Shown here in pieces: positions 49,101 to 56,977 of a DNA stretch of 64,000 nt. The stretch's first letter is position 1; the number at the start of each line of letters is the position of its first letter. Under the pieces are notes generated by a model. That model was not told the DNA's origin. It did no database searches and saw nothing but the letters and a program-made list of their open reading frames with translations. Source of the DNA: Bolinopsis microptera (lineage: Eukaryota > Ctenophora > Tentaculata > Lobata > Bolinopsidae); the NCBI RefSeq assembly GCF_026151205.1, contig NC_087073.1, positions 18,504,837 to 18,568,836 of the forward strand. The letters run 5' to 3'. Both the position numbers and the translations under genes were made by a program.

Positions 49101-49208
49101 GCCAAATTGATAATTTTTCAACGTCGGAATTCTTGATAAACAATAAACATGTATCATCTAAATACTCGCCCCCAGAAAAACTGAAAACCAAATAACACGA
49201 CACGTACC
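30956..49208 (-). CDS. Gene B: expanded Ig/TSP1/sushi paralogue
   Basis: Tandem paralogue of gene A, same strand and domain order. Key exons: 5' UTR exon ending 49208; leader 47706-47233; TSP1 44841-44666; Ig array (type B exons 43646-43353, 42768-42475, 41888-41595, 41008-40715; type A exons 43139-42867, 42259-41987, 41379-41107); type B 38382-38089; type A-like ending 38480; type C about 37910-37620; two-exon Ig-like domains from about 37480 down to 31246; terminal sushi-like exon 31120-30956. It is longer than gene A because of the array and because introns took in a hAT-like element, a LINE tail and a SINE. The second TSP1 repeat and the first Ig of gene A have no intact counterpart. Product is probably secreted. 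Whether the array edge near 44 kb is real is in doubt. Confidence 0.7.
31246..37480 (-). CDS. Gene B two-exon Ig-like domain region
   Basis: Counterparts of the gene A exons in the same order; for example 31341-31246 equals 18992-18897 in length (96 bp), and the segment carrying [20 protein letters not shown] near 32490-32300 is identical over the whole exon. The exon that is disrupted by a minisatellite in gene A is intact here (near 35960-35880: [14 protein letters not shown] then donor gtaag). Introns contain a LINE tail (31467-31927), the MITE-like element (32621-32736) and a hAT-like element (33314-34275). Confidence 0.7.
31467..31927 (-). mobile_element. 5'-truncated LINE tail (CR1/jockey-like)
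   Basis: Carries only the extreme C-terminus of a non-LTR polymerase protein ([20 protein letters not shown], then [15 protein letters not shown]; 31881-31678), a tail typical of CR1/L2/jockey-type ORF2. The 3' end is an (att)n microsatellite tail at 31467-31485. Flanking 14-bp direct repeats gttgatatttaata lie at 31453-31466 and 31928-31941. Gene A has the empty site (near 19111-19126), so the insertion postdates the duplication. Confidence 0.85.
32621..32736. mobile_element. MITE-like palindromic element, copy B
   Basis: Orthologous to 19812-19933; here the left arm reads tatctctaaataaagagata, matching the right arm almost perfectly. A 40-bp palindrome follows at 32747-32786. Confidence 0.6.
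33314..34275. mobile_element. 962-bp hAT-like non-autonomous element
   Basis: Ends CAGGGTTGCCGG and CCGGCAACCCTG are perfect 12-bp inverted repeats. The 8-bp duplication GCTATACT flanks it at 33306-33313 and 34276-34283. CAGGG termini and 8-bp duplications define the hAT superfamily. Gene A has the corresponding empty site (catagctatacagg near 20530). The subterminal zones are rich in ccttaaaaacc motifs in both orientations. The middle (about 33440-34130) is a tandem repeat of roughly 46 bp. No transposase frame. Confidence 0.9.
33440..34130. repeat. ~46-bp tandem repeat inside the hAT-like element
   Basis: About 14 imperfect copies of a unit containing gaaattatacctagct, then ggtgtagatctaattgggt. 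It produces a repetitive open frame that is not a gene. Confidence 0.93.
37620..38790 (-). CDS. Gene B downstream single-exon Ig domains
   Basis: Type C Ig exon at about 37910-37620 ([29 protein letters not shown]), type B exon 38382-38089 (98 codons, intact) and a type A-like exon ending 38480. The last keeps the second half ([11 protein letters not shown]) but its first half is unlike other A exons ([20 protein letters not shown]), so it is either diverged or patched from other sequence. Confidence 0.75.
38800..40501 (-). pseudogene. Decayed Ig exon copies in gene B
   Basis: Words of the A/B unit recur in order but broken: ttatcggag...attgacaa...cattgagtg near 39120-39180, ggaatctcggaggtcatgag near 39780, ttatcggattcactatataa near 39895. 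An A exon start is intact at 40501 ([20 protein letters not shown]) but its second half is scrambled. These look like older units of the same array degraded by mutation. Confidence 0.6.
40715..43646 (-). CDS. Tandem array of type A and B Ig exons
   Basis: Near-identical units about 880 bp long: type B exons 41008-40715, 41888-41595, 42768-42475 and 43646-43353 (294 bp each; spacings 880, 880, 878) alternating with type A exons 41379-41107, 42259-41987 and 43139-42867 (273 bp each). All have phase 1-1 borders, acceptors tcctcag or attgcag, and donors gtatga or gtaagt. Coding differences between units are few (one B copy has CKMKRI and SSKEV; A copies differ by N/S and E/K). Introns are almost equally similar, so duplication is recent or homogenised by conversion. 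Confidence 0.88.
43740..44665 (-). pseudogene. Indel-riddled array unit
   Basis: Aligns by eye to the neighbouring A/B unit but has single-base insertions or losses every 15-30 bases, for example cattgaagtgacaag against cattgagtgacaag. The edge at about 43750 is abrupt, and beyond 44666 the TSP1 exon is clean. It is either a decayed unit or an unpolished part of the assembly. Confidence 0.75.
44666..44841 (-). CDS. Gene B TSP1 repeat exon with altered 3' edge
   Basis: A full TSP1 repeat ([20 protein letters not shown] ... [11 protein letters not shown]), nearly identical to gene A exon 26928-26755. The 3' end differs: after CP it runs directly into CTATG|gtaagt, the tail and donor of a type A Ig exon, leaving phase 0 instead of 1. 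A breakpoint joins the TSP1 exon to the array here. Confidence 0.8.
45003..45055 (-). pseudogene. TSP1 exon remnant
   Basis: The first codons of a TSP1 exon (acceptor ttctag near 45050, then [14 protein letters not shown]) followed by unrelated sequence. Truncated second repeat of gene B. Confidence 0.6.
45230..46440. repeat. GTACTAACTGT-containing repeats
   Basis: The word (g)gtactaactgt or a close variant occurs at about 45267, 45313, 45334, 46375 and 46417, with degraded forms near 45840 and 46175, often next to cccacc(c). The SINE at 45866-46160 has inserted into this zone. Origin unknown. Confidence 0.6.
45866..46160 (-). mobile_element. tRNA-derived SINE
   Basis: On the - strand the head has an A box TGGCTCGGTTAATCTGCC (46147-46130) and a B box GAGTTCGAATCCC (46107-46095), spaced as in tRNA genes but without a foldable full tRNA. 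A body of about 200 bp follows and the 3' end is a (TTA)n-type tail at about 45881-45864. Inserted in the first part of gene B. A short open frame across the body is not coding. Confidence 0.78.
46476..47134. mobile_element. 659-bp hAT-like element with CCCCGGCC motifs
   Basis: Inverted ends CAGTGGTCGACCGGGG and CCCCGGTCGACCACTG, flanked by the 8-bp duplication CGTACAAT at 46468-46475 and 47135-47142. Inside both ends the motif ccccggccaaaa repeats many times while the middle is AT-rich. hAT superfamily by termini and duplication length. No transposase. Confidence 0.9.
47233..47706 (-). CDS. Gene B signal peptide and N-terminal domain exon
   Basis: Start ATG at 47695-47693 ([20 protein letters not shown]), a signal peptide; acceptor ttttcag at 47707. 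The rest aligns with gene A throughout ([20 protein letters not shown] ... [16 protein letters not shown] ... QWNNFGQSL). Ends with donor gtaagt and phase 1. Family not recognised. Confidence 0.8.
47707..49207. other. Gene B first intron
   Basis: AT-rich and noncoding. Contains a 31-bp perfect inverted repeat, 48540-48570. No other feature seen. Confidence 0.5.
48540..48570. repeat. Perfect 15-bp inverted repeat
   Basis: cagacagtataagct, one central base, then agcttatactgtctg. Could form a strong hairpin. The preceding gagcttatac is a third partial copy. Confidence 0.9.
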
Positions 49209-49340
49209 TGATTTGCAGGTGCAATCGTTGGTGAATCCTTGTCTTCTTACATTGTACAGAGCTGTTGAATTAGCATATTTCGCGATTAATACCGTTCAAC
49301 AAACGTAAGCGATTCAGTGGAGGCCGTATAATAGTGGTTA
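49208..49340 (-). promoter_or_regulatory. Gene B probable promoter and 5' UTR exon end
   Basis: Matches the block upstream of gene A: donor context AAATCAG|GTACGTG (exon end 49208) and, further 5', a segment reading CCACTATTATACGGCC against CCCACTATAAGGCC in gene A. Surrounding sequence has diverged more than these words. Confidence 0.45.
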
Positions 49341-50199
49341 TCGAATAGTTGATTGTAAACACTTATAGTTATACAGAAAGAATAAAGGAATAAGATAACC
49401 AATTCCTCAGAACAGTGCTGTAAAATTTGTGTTTTTCTTTAGTTTCTCCAACTTGACAGATAAGATGCTTACAATGTTCAAATTGCTACCTGTACGTCAT
49501 AGTAATGCTTCAAATTAAAGGTGGTCTTGACAGAAATATAACGTGATGACTGATGAATTTAAGTAATTATCCAGTTGCGGAGGGAAATCATGAATCCAGT
49601 CAAACAAAACATTTTAGTCAAAGAATTATTCCGTTGAAAAATCGACGGGCACTCTTAATTTGCAAAATTCTCACAATGTTAAATTAGCATATTTCACGAT
49701 TAATAAACGTATTAACATCAACAAACGTAAGCGATTATACAGTATGATTCTTGAGAATAATAACACAAAGCATTAGTCATCTTTCATTTTCTCCAACTTT
49801 ATAGAAAAGATGCATTATTGACTGTTCGAATTGCCATCTACACAGAGTACTTTTTGTCTTGACGTTTATATCGTAATGAATATGAATAAATATCCAGTAC
49901 GAAGTTTCGGCAGTTAGTAATTTTATGAGACGGCAAATTGTTTGTTAAAAACAATAATTGTTTGTATATTTTAGCTCATCGTGTAATTCTTAAGTCGCAT
50001 TTCACGTCATTACATCTTTACATGGAAAAACTCGAAATTTGAGGATATTATGAGTTGTAAAACGAGGAGGGATTATCTCCATACACACTTTTATATAAAC
50101 AACATTATTATCTCTAGTGAGGAGTCTGAAACTTGAAAAATGTTACATATCCAAACGTTAAAAAACGGACTCCTACTGAAGATATGATCAAGAATCGAC
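49341..50199. other. Spacer upstream of gene B
   Basis: AT-rich. Two related stretches, about 49300-49500 and 49690-49860 (shared words acgtaagcgatt and ttttctccaact...aagatgc), suggest an old local duplication of the gene B 5' flank. No gene seen. Confidence 0.45.
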
Positions 50200-51800
50200 C
50201 TGGACCGCTCTTCAGATCGAACAGTTACTTTGGCACTAACACGATAAATCTGTTCTTGTGAATTTGAAGTTCGAACCAAAGTAACATCGGGCGAGGAACA
50301 CAATATATACGCCCACCTGCTACTATTGAGTTTTGCGAAATTTATCAAATCCGTTTATTTTGGGATTGTAAGAACGAGTTGAAGAAAACTGTTTCTACTC
50401 AAGTATTGATTTTACTTTTCTTTGCCCTCCGCGAAATGGTTAGGAAGGGTTTCCTCATTTTGGAAATGCATAGGGAATATTCCTCCAGTTCGTACAGTGA
50501 TATAATACGACACAGTGTGATATATACCATGTCAGGTCTATTATATTACGACTTCGATAACCGGACTACTATACAACATATACATGTTAGTGCGGCCAAA
50601 TTTCGCGAATAGTGCGATCCCGCAACTGCCTAAAATTGTTTTGTGGGCAGCAAGAGTGCGACAAATTTGATGAATTTTGGGGCTTGATCGCGGAAATGTG
50701 CGACAAAGTGTGAGGAATCTTCTTCAATTAGGCAGGCTAATCTGTATACAACGTTGTCGTTACATCACATGATTGTTCAGTTTAAGACAACAAAGAACTT
50801 GCACGGACATATAATATAGTTTCCAGAATTACACACACAGAAATAATTTGTGATAAATTTATTGAGTTAGACTACCGCCTTTTCCTTATACATGATAATT
50901 GGCGCCCAATACCTTATTAAGTGCAGTCAACAATCAACATTGAGGAGTTACTCATTTGCACTCACGATTCATCCTTTCCCTGTAGTTATTATTTGCCGTA
51001 TTGTTAGCTCAACAGTCATCACGCAATATTATTGATAATGGGTTTCTGTCTCTGAGAAAACTTGAGAAATTTTACGTGTATATTTCATGCTTTGTTATTA
51101 AATAACATCTTCTTTATTTTAGTCGACATACGAATATGTTGATCGTAACCATTGACCATTGATGCGACAAATATTATTATATGCAGAATCGCATCAAAAG
51201 GTTCGAAAAATTTTGGAAATATAGTGCTGGAAATTTCGGTGAAAACTGAAACTATAGGTGAAAAGTGCGATTCCGCTGTTCGCACCCACCTCACTTATAC
51301 GTTGCCTTTGTGAAGCGTCAGTTTCTTAGGGTTATTGAGCCTATCAACTGACCAATATTCATCGAAGAAGATGCTCAAGACATCGAAACAAAAAACTAAG
51401 GTCAAGCTTTAATGTTCGCCTATTTAGTTAATAATTACCATCGGGTCACAGGTTTCCTGTTTTTATCATATCAAGATCATCGCCCGTGCCCTGTACCAAC
51501 TCCGAAATTTTACATTAACGTAACATTTCCATCCGCACAGCCTTATTCTCACTAGGCTGGCTTACGTGATATGTGGTAAATCATGCATAATCTTTTATTC
51601 ACACATCCACTCAAAGATTATAATATGTTGAAAACCTCAGACTCTAAAATATGTTCCTAACCATGCCGATGATTTCATCTCTAAACTTGAAAGATCAGTT
51701 TTCTTCATGTTTTGTTTGACAAGGATTGTCGACTTGACAAACTCATTGAGTTTAGGGTAGATATTTTGGTAACCATTCTACGGTACATTTCTCTACTCTC
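50200..51800 (-). pseudogene. Relict third Ig-gene paralogue
   Basis: Three spaced segments match 3' exons of genes A and B in order. 51660-51800 corresponds to 20173-20049: VEWLPKYLPKLNEFVKSTIL against the gene A segment [20 protein letters not shown]. 51430-51510 corresponds to the 5' part of 19680-19504: KQETCDPMV against [10 protein letters not shown], with in-frame stops. 51140-51260 holds a weaker FFEPF...NGYD match to 19330-19216. A possible match to the sushi exon start lies near 50250 (QEQIYRVSAKVTVR). Spacing is close to that in gene A. Confidence 0.6.
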
Positions 51801-51889
51801 TGTCCACTAAAGAGTTCTGAAATATTTATCTGAAGCAATGTATATTATTGCGGTTATTTTAGGCTTTAACGTATACATTATATAGGGCA

Positions 51890-52045
51890 CAGTTTGCAGT
51901 CGACTGTTCATTCGTATCTGTTATCGATCATGCCCTATACCGATGTTTTAGAGCTCTATCCAATCTACTAGGGGTCCGTACTCGACTCAATTGTTCATTC
52001 GTGTCAGTTATTGATCATGGTCCATACACCGACTTAGGACGTACT
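51890..52045. repeat. Imperfect direct duplication
   Basis: cgactgttcattcgtatctg ... atcgatcatgccctataccg (about 51900-51945) recurs as cgactcaattgttcattcgt ... attgatcatggtccatacac (about 51983-52030). Noncoding and of unknown origin. Confidence 0.7.
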
Positions 52046-55000
52046 TGGAACTTATCTGTATAGGGCCCATTTAAACAGTTACTTATCAGGTTTATTAGTT
52101 GATCATGAGTTATACAGGCGGGTATTGTTGCTATGATCTACTAACACGAACAACTAGACTAATTCCAAGATGTTATAAAGATAACCACCCTCCACTTCGT
52201 CCCAGCATCTTTTATCACAAAAAACAATATTTTATCGCCGTAATCGATTCAGGTTCTTTGGGTTTATATTTTAAAGGTAGAGAGGTCAGCCCCCTAAAGA
52301 TGTTCGATATTTCAAAATACCCTCTAATGTATTATGTTTGCGGTTTGGACTTTAGTTGGACAATACATCGTCCCAAAATGGCCCGGACATACCATAAACC
52401 ACAGCACACGGATAATTTTAAACAGATATGATATCTCATATCTACGTCACTAAGGATCTATGTAGTAGACTAACAGAGATTAGAGAGATACTCTGCAGTA
52501 GGTTGTTAGATAAGTACTCGGCCCCTAACCACACATTACACATTATGCAACCCCAAACACATTACACATTACACATTATAGTACCCTCCGGGATGTTATA
52601 TCTCGTAATACCCCAGGTTCTCTAAAAACACATAGTTCGCTACCGTGTTCGCCGGGCCGTGTTTGAGTGCCTATCATATTTTACAACTGAGGCAATATTT
52701 TTGAACTGTTTTATTTTATGATCATTTTTTGCTGTACTCTGTAGAATTTGAAAAGTAAAGCTCTTAATTCTGAGTTCTGACTGGCCATTTTGATGTAACC
52801 ACTCTTCATTTTCCTTAAACCTAAGCAGCTAAGCTTTTTAAAACTTTATATGGTCTAAAGTCTAGACTACTTGGTACTGTCCTGATGGGTGAAGTGTTTA
52901 ATATAGGGAATATAATATTTGATCGCATTATTAAATAAAACTGGCAAGAGTCAAAAGTGTGTTTAAATTGTTTGTGTTAAAATTTTGAAGTAACTCTTGT
53001 TATTATTAGCGGTCCATACCTGCCGAGATTAACGTCTGTGCAATAGGGGGCTGGGGATGCCATAAAGAAATTCTTCTTAGCTTCTTAGCTTGAACTAATA
53101 AATTCTATAATATATTATATCAAATAGAAGTTAGCTATTGCCAGTCATTTGCCAGTTACTGTTGGCTGGTATTACATTATTAACAATTCTTACTCATCAT
53201 GTGCCGTCTACTGGAGATAAGCATCTTAACACATGATAATAGACTTAGACTCGCTCTTCCCCCATTTACAACAAAACACAGCACTACCGTAGTTCGCACT
53301 AGCCACGATAATATTAGATTATCATTTCTTTCACACTAGTCGGTCATTGATTTGTTGTGAAGTTATATTGTTGAATAATTCACATAGATTCACCAAGCCA
53401 ATTCTTTCCGGTGTTAAACAATGAACCGTGTCCATTGACGAATACTAGTGAGCTAGACGGTAAGATGTTGGTCTGTAGGTGAGAGAGGTTTCTGTCAGCA
53501 AGTGGAATGTGCTCATTCCTCGTCTCAAACAATTGGAGAGTTTCGCAATCATCGCTCAGTCAAATATTCTCACCACTTTGCTCTGACGTATGATGACCTT
53601 GAGAAAATATTGGTTTTCATTATTCATTTATTTTTATATTTGTTTTTTTCCATTTTTATGTTTAACTGCGGTGAGAAAGTTAACGATGTATCAGAGAGGG
53701 CCAACTGTGAAATTGGTTGGAAGCGAGTGATACTGTGATAGCCTTGCATTTTGAGTATTATACATTTTACGACTGTGTATATTCTTTATCTATAATTTAC
53801 AGTCATCAAATTTCAATCCCGGCTTTGAATAATGCACTTGACATCTCTATATTAACCTTCATTTATTTCCGTTTTTAGTTTTTACCTGTTATTAACACTT
53901 TTTGTGTGTGTGCCGCAAAAACTTGTTTCAATTAATTTCTACTGCACAAATATGAACGCTGTACGATTGAATTTCAATAAATGTGTATGACTGTATTCAT
54001 CATAATTCGATTTTAGGGACCGAGATGTGAATCAATTAAGATCAGCGATGAAATATCTAATCAAGATTCTTGATATATTCTTGGTAATATTTAATTTTCA
54101 CGTTTGATTTTATTTTCTCGAAATTTACTGCCTGATTCATAATCGATACACTTTGGAACCCACTACTTAGTTTACTTGTTACTTCGTCCTATAATTGTAA
54201 GTTTTGAATAAGTTGCATACTAACAACGCAGCTGTTAAAGCATTTTATCAGATAACTTCATCCCTACTTTACAGACACTGAGACACCGTTTAACCTTCTT
54301 ACTGCACCGGTTCATGGGTAGTCTGAGCCCTAAAAGTTCTATGTGATGAAATGCGCGACTCTGTGTAATTGTATAAGTTTTTAAGATTCTGGGATAATTT
54401 CATAACAACTATAACTTGAAACGTACCTAAATAACTGTTGTATCGGCAGTCTGTTCCGTCCTGAAAGGAGCGTTATATACGTGCAATTCACTTGCTGCAA
54501 CTCATTGTTTTCTGCCACCAACTTTATTAGTCCCCAGAATCACCGCACCTAACCCAGAATACAACTGAAATGGGATTTGGGTGGAGTGATATTTGCCCCT
54601 CGTTTATATCACAGAATATTCCGCAGTTTCAGTACAGATGGCTTCTAAGAATGTTCACATAAATTTAGAATGTTAATAGCCAAAAATACAGGGTCTCAGA
54701 ATTCAGATACAGTTTTAATAATACCCTAGTTCCAGTTTTAAATGTCATCGAATAATTGAACCCTTGCAGTGTGGTACGTGATTCCATCTTAATTACCCTA
54801 CCACGTCGTAAATGTCCCTTGTCCCATATAAATTATAATCCCTTTATATCCCATCCCTAGTAAGTAGTATGCCCCTCTTTGTCTCATTCTTATCCCTCAT
54901 AATCTACAACTTTGGCATACGTTATTCGCAACATCTCAACCGCGTATAATTAACAATTAGTAATTGCATCATAGCATTTGCTGGTACTTGTAATCTTGAA

Positions 55001-55900
55001 ATATGGTAATATGCATCATTGGACCCTATAACTGATGGTACCAGTACTTTAACTCTTTATAATTATTAATAAGACAATAGGACTTGGTCCTTGGAGGGTA
55101 ACCTGGACTATATAAGCTAATTCCCTGTTATATAAGCTAATTCCCTGCATCTCTTTACGAATTATAACTATTGCGAGATTCGTAATGGTGGTATAAGTAA
55201 TGACAAGGTTCATTACTATGGATGAAGGATGCTATAACTATATTTTACATAATGGAACCTGATTGTAAGTCCCTAATGTGTTCGATTTGAGAGGTTCTTG
55301 CATTTTTCTTGGAATAACCACATTATCTTCTCTTTGTGAGGTACAAATGTCTAGGAGGAAACTTCATATTTCAAGCGTCAGTTACTTTCCACCTTGTAAG
55401 TAGTATTCATTATTCATGATATTGGTATGAAGGTCATCCACGAGTCCTCGAACCCGTTGTGAGCCGTCTATTTCTTAAGCGGTATCTCTCCAACCATTAA
55501 AGTACAGATCTGTGTCACACAGGTCCTGAAGCGCAGCTCACACAAGGGACCCAGGTACAGGAAGCATCGGTTCCTCATTCGAGGTGCCTGCTAGCTGCTT
55601 CCATGGGTACCTGGCCCCACAAATCATGAGTCATTTAATTCATATTTATGCAGAGTATTTTGTAACTTGGTCCACCTGCCTGATTTCTGTTGAGCGAGCT
55701 GCTTGTGTAAATGGACTGCTTGTTTGCCAAGGAGCCATTATCCCATCATGAAGACGCCTCTTAGCCATTAGTCCCATAACTTAATCTAGAGGAAATATCG
55801 AAGAAGTGCAGGTTTTGAGGGCTTGGCCCAATGAAACAAAGGAGTCAGTGTAGCTCTAGCACGCACACAGAGTTATGATTCATCAATTGCCTCATTAATT
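52046..55900. other. Long spacer, no gene recognised
   Basis: Two adjacent + strand open frames at 52099-52431 and 52428-52625 (110 and 65 codons) show no domain I know and the second ends in cacattaca repeats; I do not call them. A short direct repeat, tataagctaattccctg, lies at 55112-55150. The rest is AT-rich with no exon, RNA gene or transposon signature seen. Confidence 0.5.
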
Positions 55901-55929
55901 TATTCTAACCTACGTGTTTTTTTGTCTCT

Positions 55930-56885
55930 GCCTTAGTTTGTAAATCTTGTGCCTCAAATTGTAAGCTCTACCGTTTGCAGGACTTAATTGCCTTCCTTCT
56001 TTTGTTTTTGGCATTCATTTTATACTTATAATCGGAGAGGTAAATTAACTTTTAAAGTAATTGCTCTGTTTTGTTTTTTATCCGCTTAAAGTAAGTTTCC
56101 TCCACCGTTCTGTTCCTTGACCGTCCAACATCGCGACTTGTGAAATGAGAGAGTGTTTGACAACAAAGTTAATGAGGATCAGTTGATCCATCCGATGATG
56201 AGGAACAATTGTAATGTTCCAAAACAATTTCCACATTGTTTTGGACCATTATCAGTTCCAAAATAATGTGGAAATCATTGAGCACTATCATACTATAATT
56301 TGTGTTATCATTATCAATCGTGGATAGCAATACTGACAAAACTCTTATTGTGTTCCGTATTGAATTCGTATTGTTATTTATTAAATGCCAGTCTCTGTCT
56401 TGATTTTATGTTCGCCTGTACGTGGTGCATAAAAAATGGCAGCTGTGCTGGTACATCAATCATAATGATCAGCGTAAGTTTATATTATATGACATGCATT
56501 TGTTCAAGTTTTAAACGACAGATAGCAGATTAGTATTAAATATATATAATAAGTAATGCCTAAATTTGATCGTACCTCTTCTTAAAATTGTTGCTAATCA
56601 CCAGTCACGTTATTTTCTTTATTTATTGTTATAGTATATCACTTATCAATTGCTCTTTACGTCTATTATAATTATATTATCCTGAGCCCTCAATTGTTTG
56701 TCTCGACCTAAGTTTGTAAGACTCGAACGTCAAATTGCAAACTCTATCGTTTGAGGGTTTTAATTGCCTTCCTTTTTATTGTTTTTGGCATCATTTTATA
56801 TTTAATTGAACACGTTGATCTTTAAAAGTAATTGCTCTGTTTGTTTTCAACGTTTCATACAGACAATTATCTGCTTAAAGTAAGC
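55930..56885. repeat. Duplicated ~170-bp block upstream of GPCR
   Basis: About 55930-56095 and 56700-56885 are diverged direct copies (shared: attgccttcctt, tttttggcat, aagtaattgctctgtt, cgcttaaagtaag or tgcttaaagtaag). The second copy lies about 100 bp before the GPCR start codon, so it probably includes that gene's promoter or 5' UTR. Confidence 0.75.
56217..56280. repeat. Inverted repeat hairpin
   Basis: ccaaaacaat, six bases, attgttttgg forms one hairpin; the larger arms tttccacattgttttgga and tccaaaataatgtggaaat form a second alternative stem. It lies between the two duplicated blocks. Confidence 0.8.
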
Positions 56886-56977
56886 TAAATTAAATTTCCG
56901 TTTGTGTTTGAAGTTTTATACAGATAAATTATCTGCTTTATCTCAACACCGCATTCGACATAAAAAACTCCCAGGAG

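Noticed and set aside
50379-50612. 77-codon + strand frame starting MKKTVSTQVLILLFFAL
   Set aside because: The hydrophobic start resembles a signal peptide but nothing downstream is recognisable and it has no support from neighbours.
52099-52625. Two adjacent + strand frames of 110 and 65 codons
   Set aside because: No recognised domain, different frames, no splice sites joining them, and the second ends in a short tandem repeat.
55460-55630. Possible tRNA-like segment (ggttcctcattcgaggtgcc)
   Set aside because: The B-box word is not canonical and no acceptor stem or anticodon arm folds around it.
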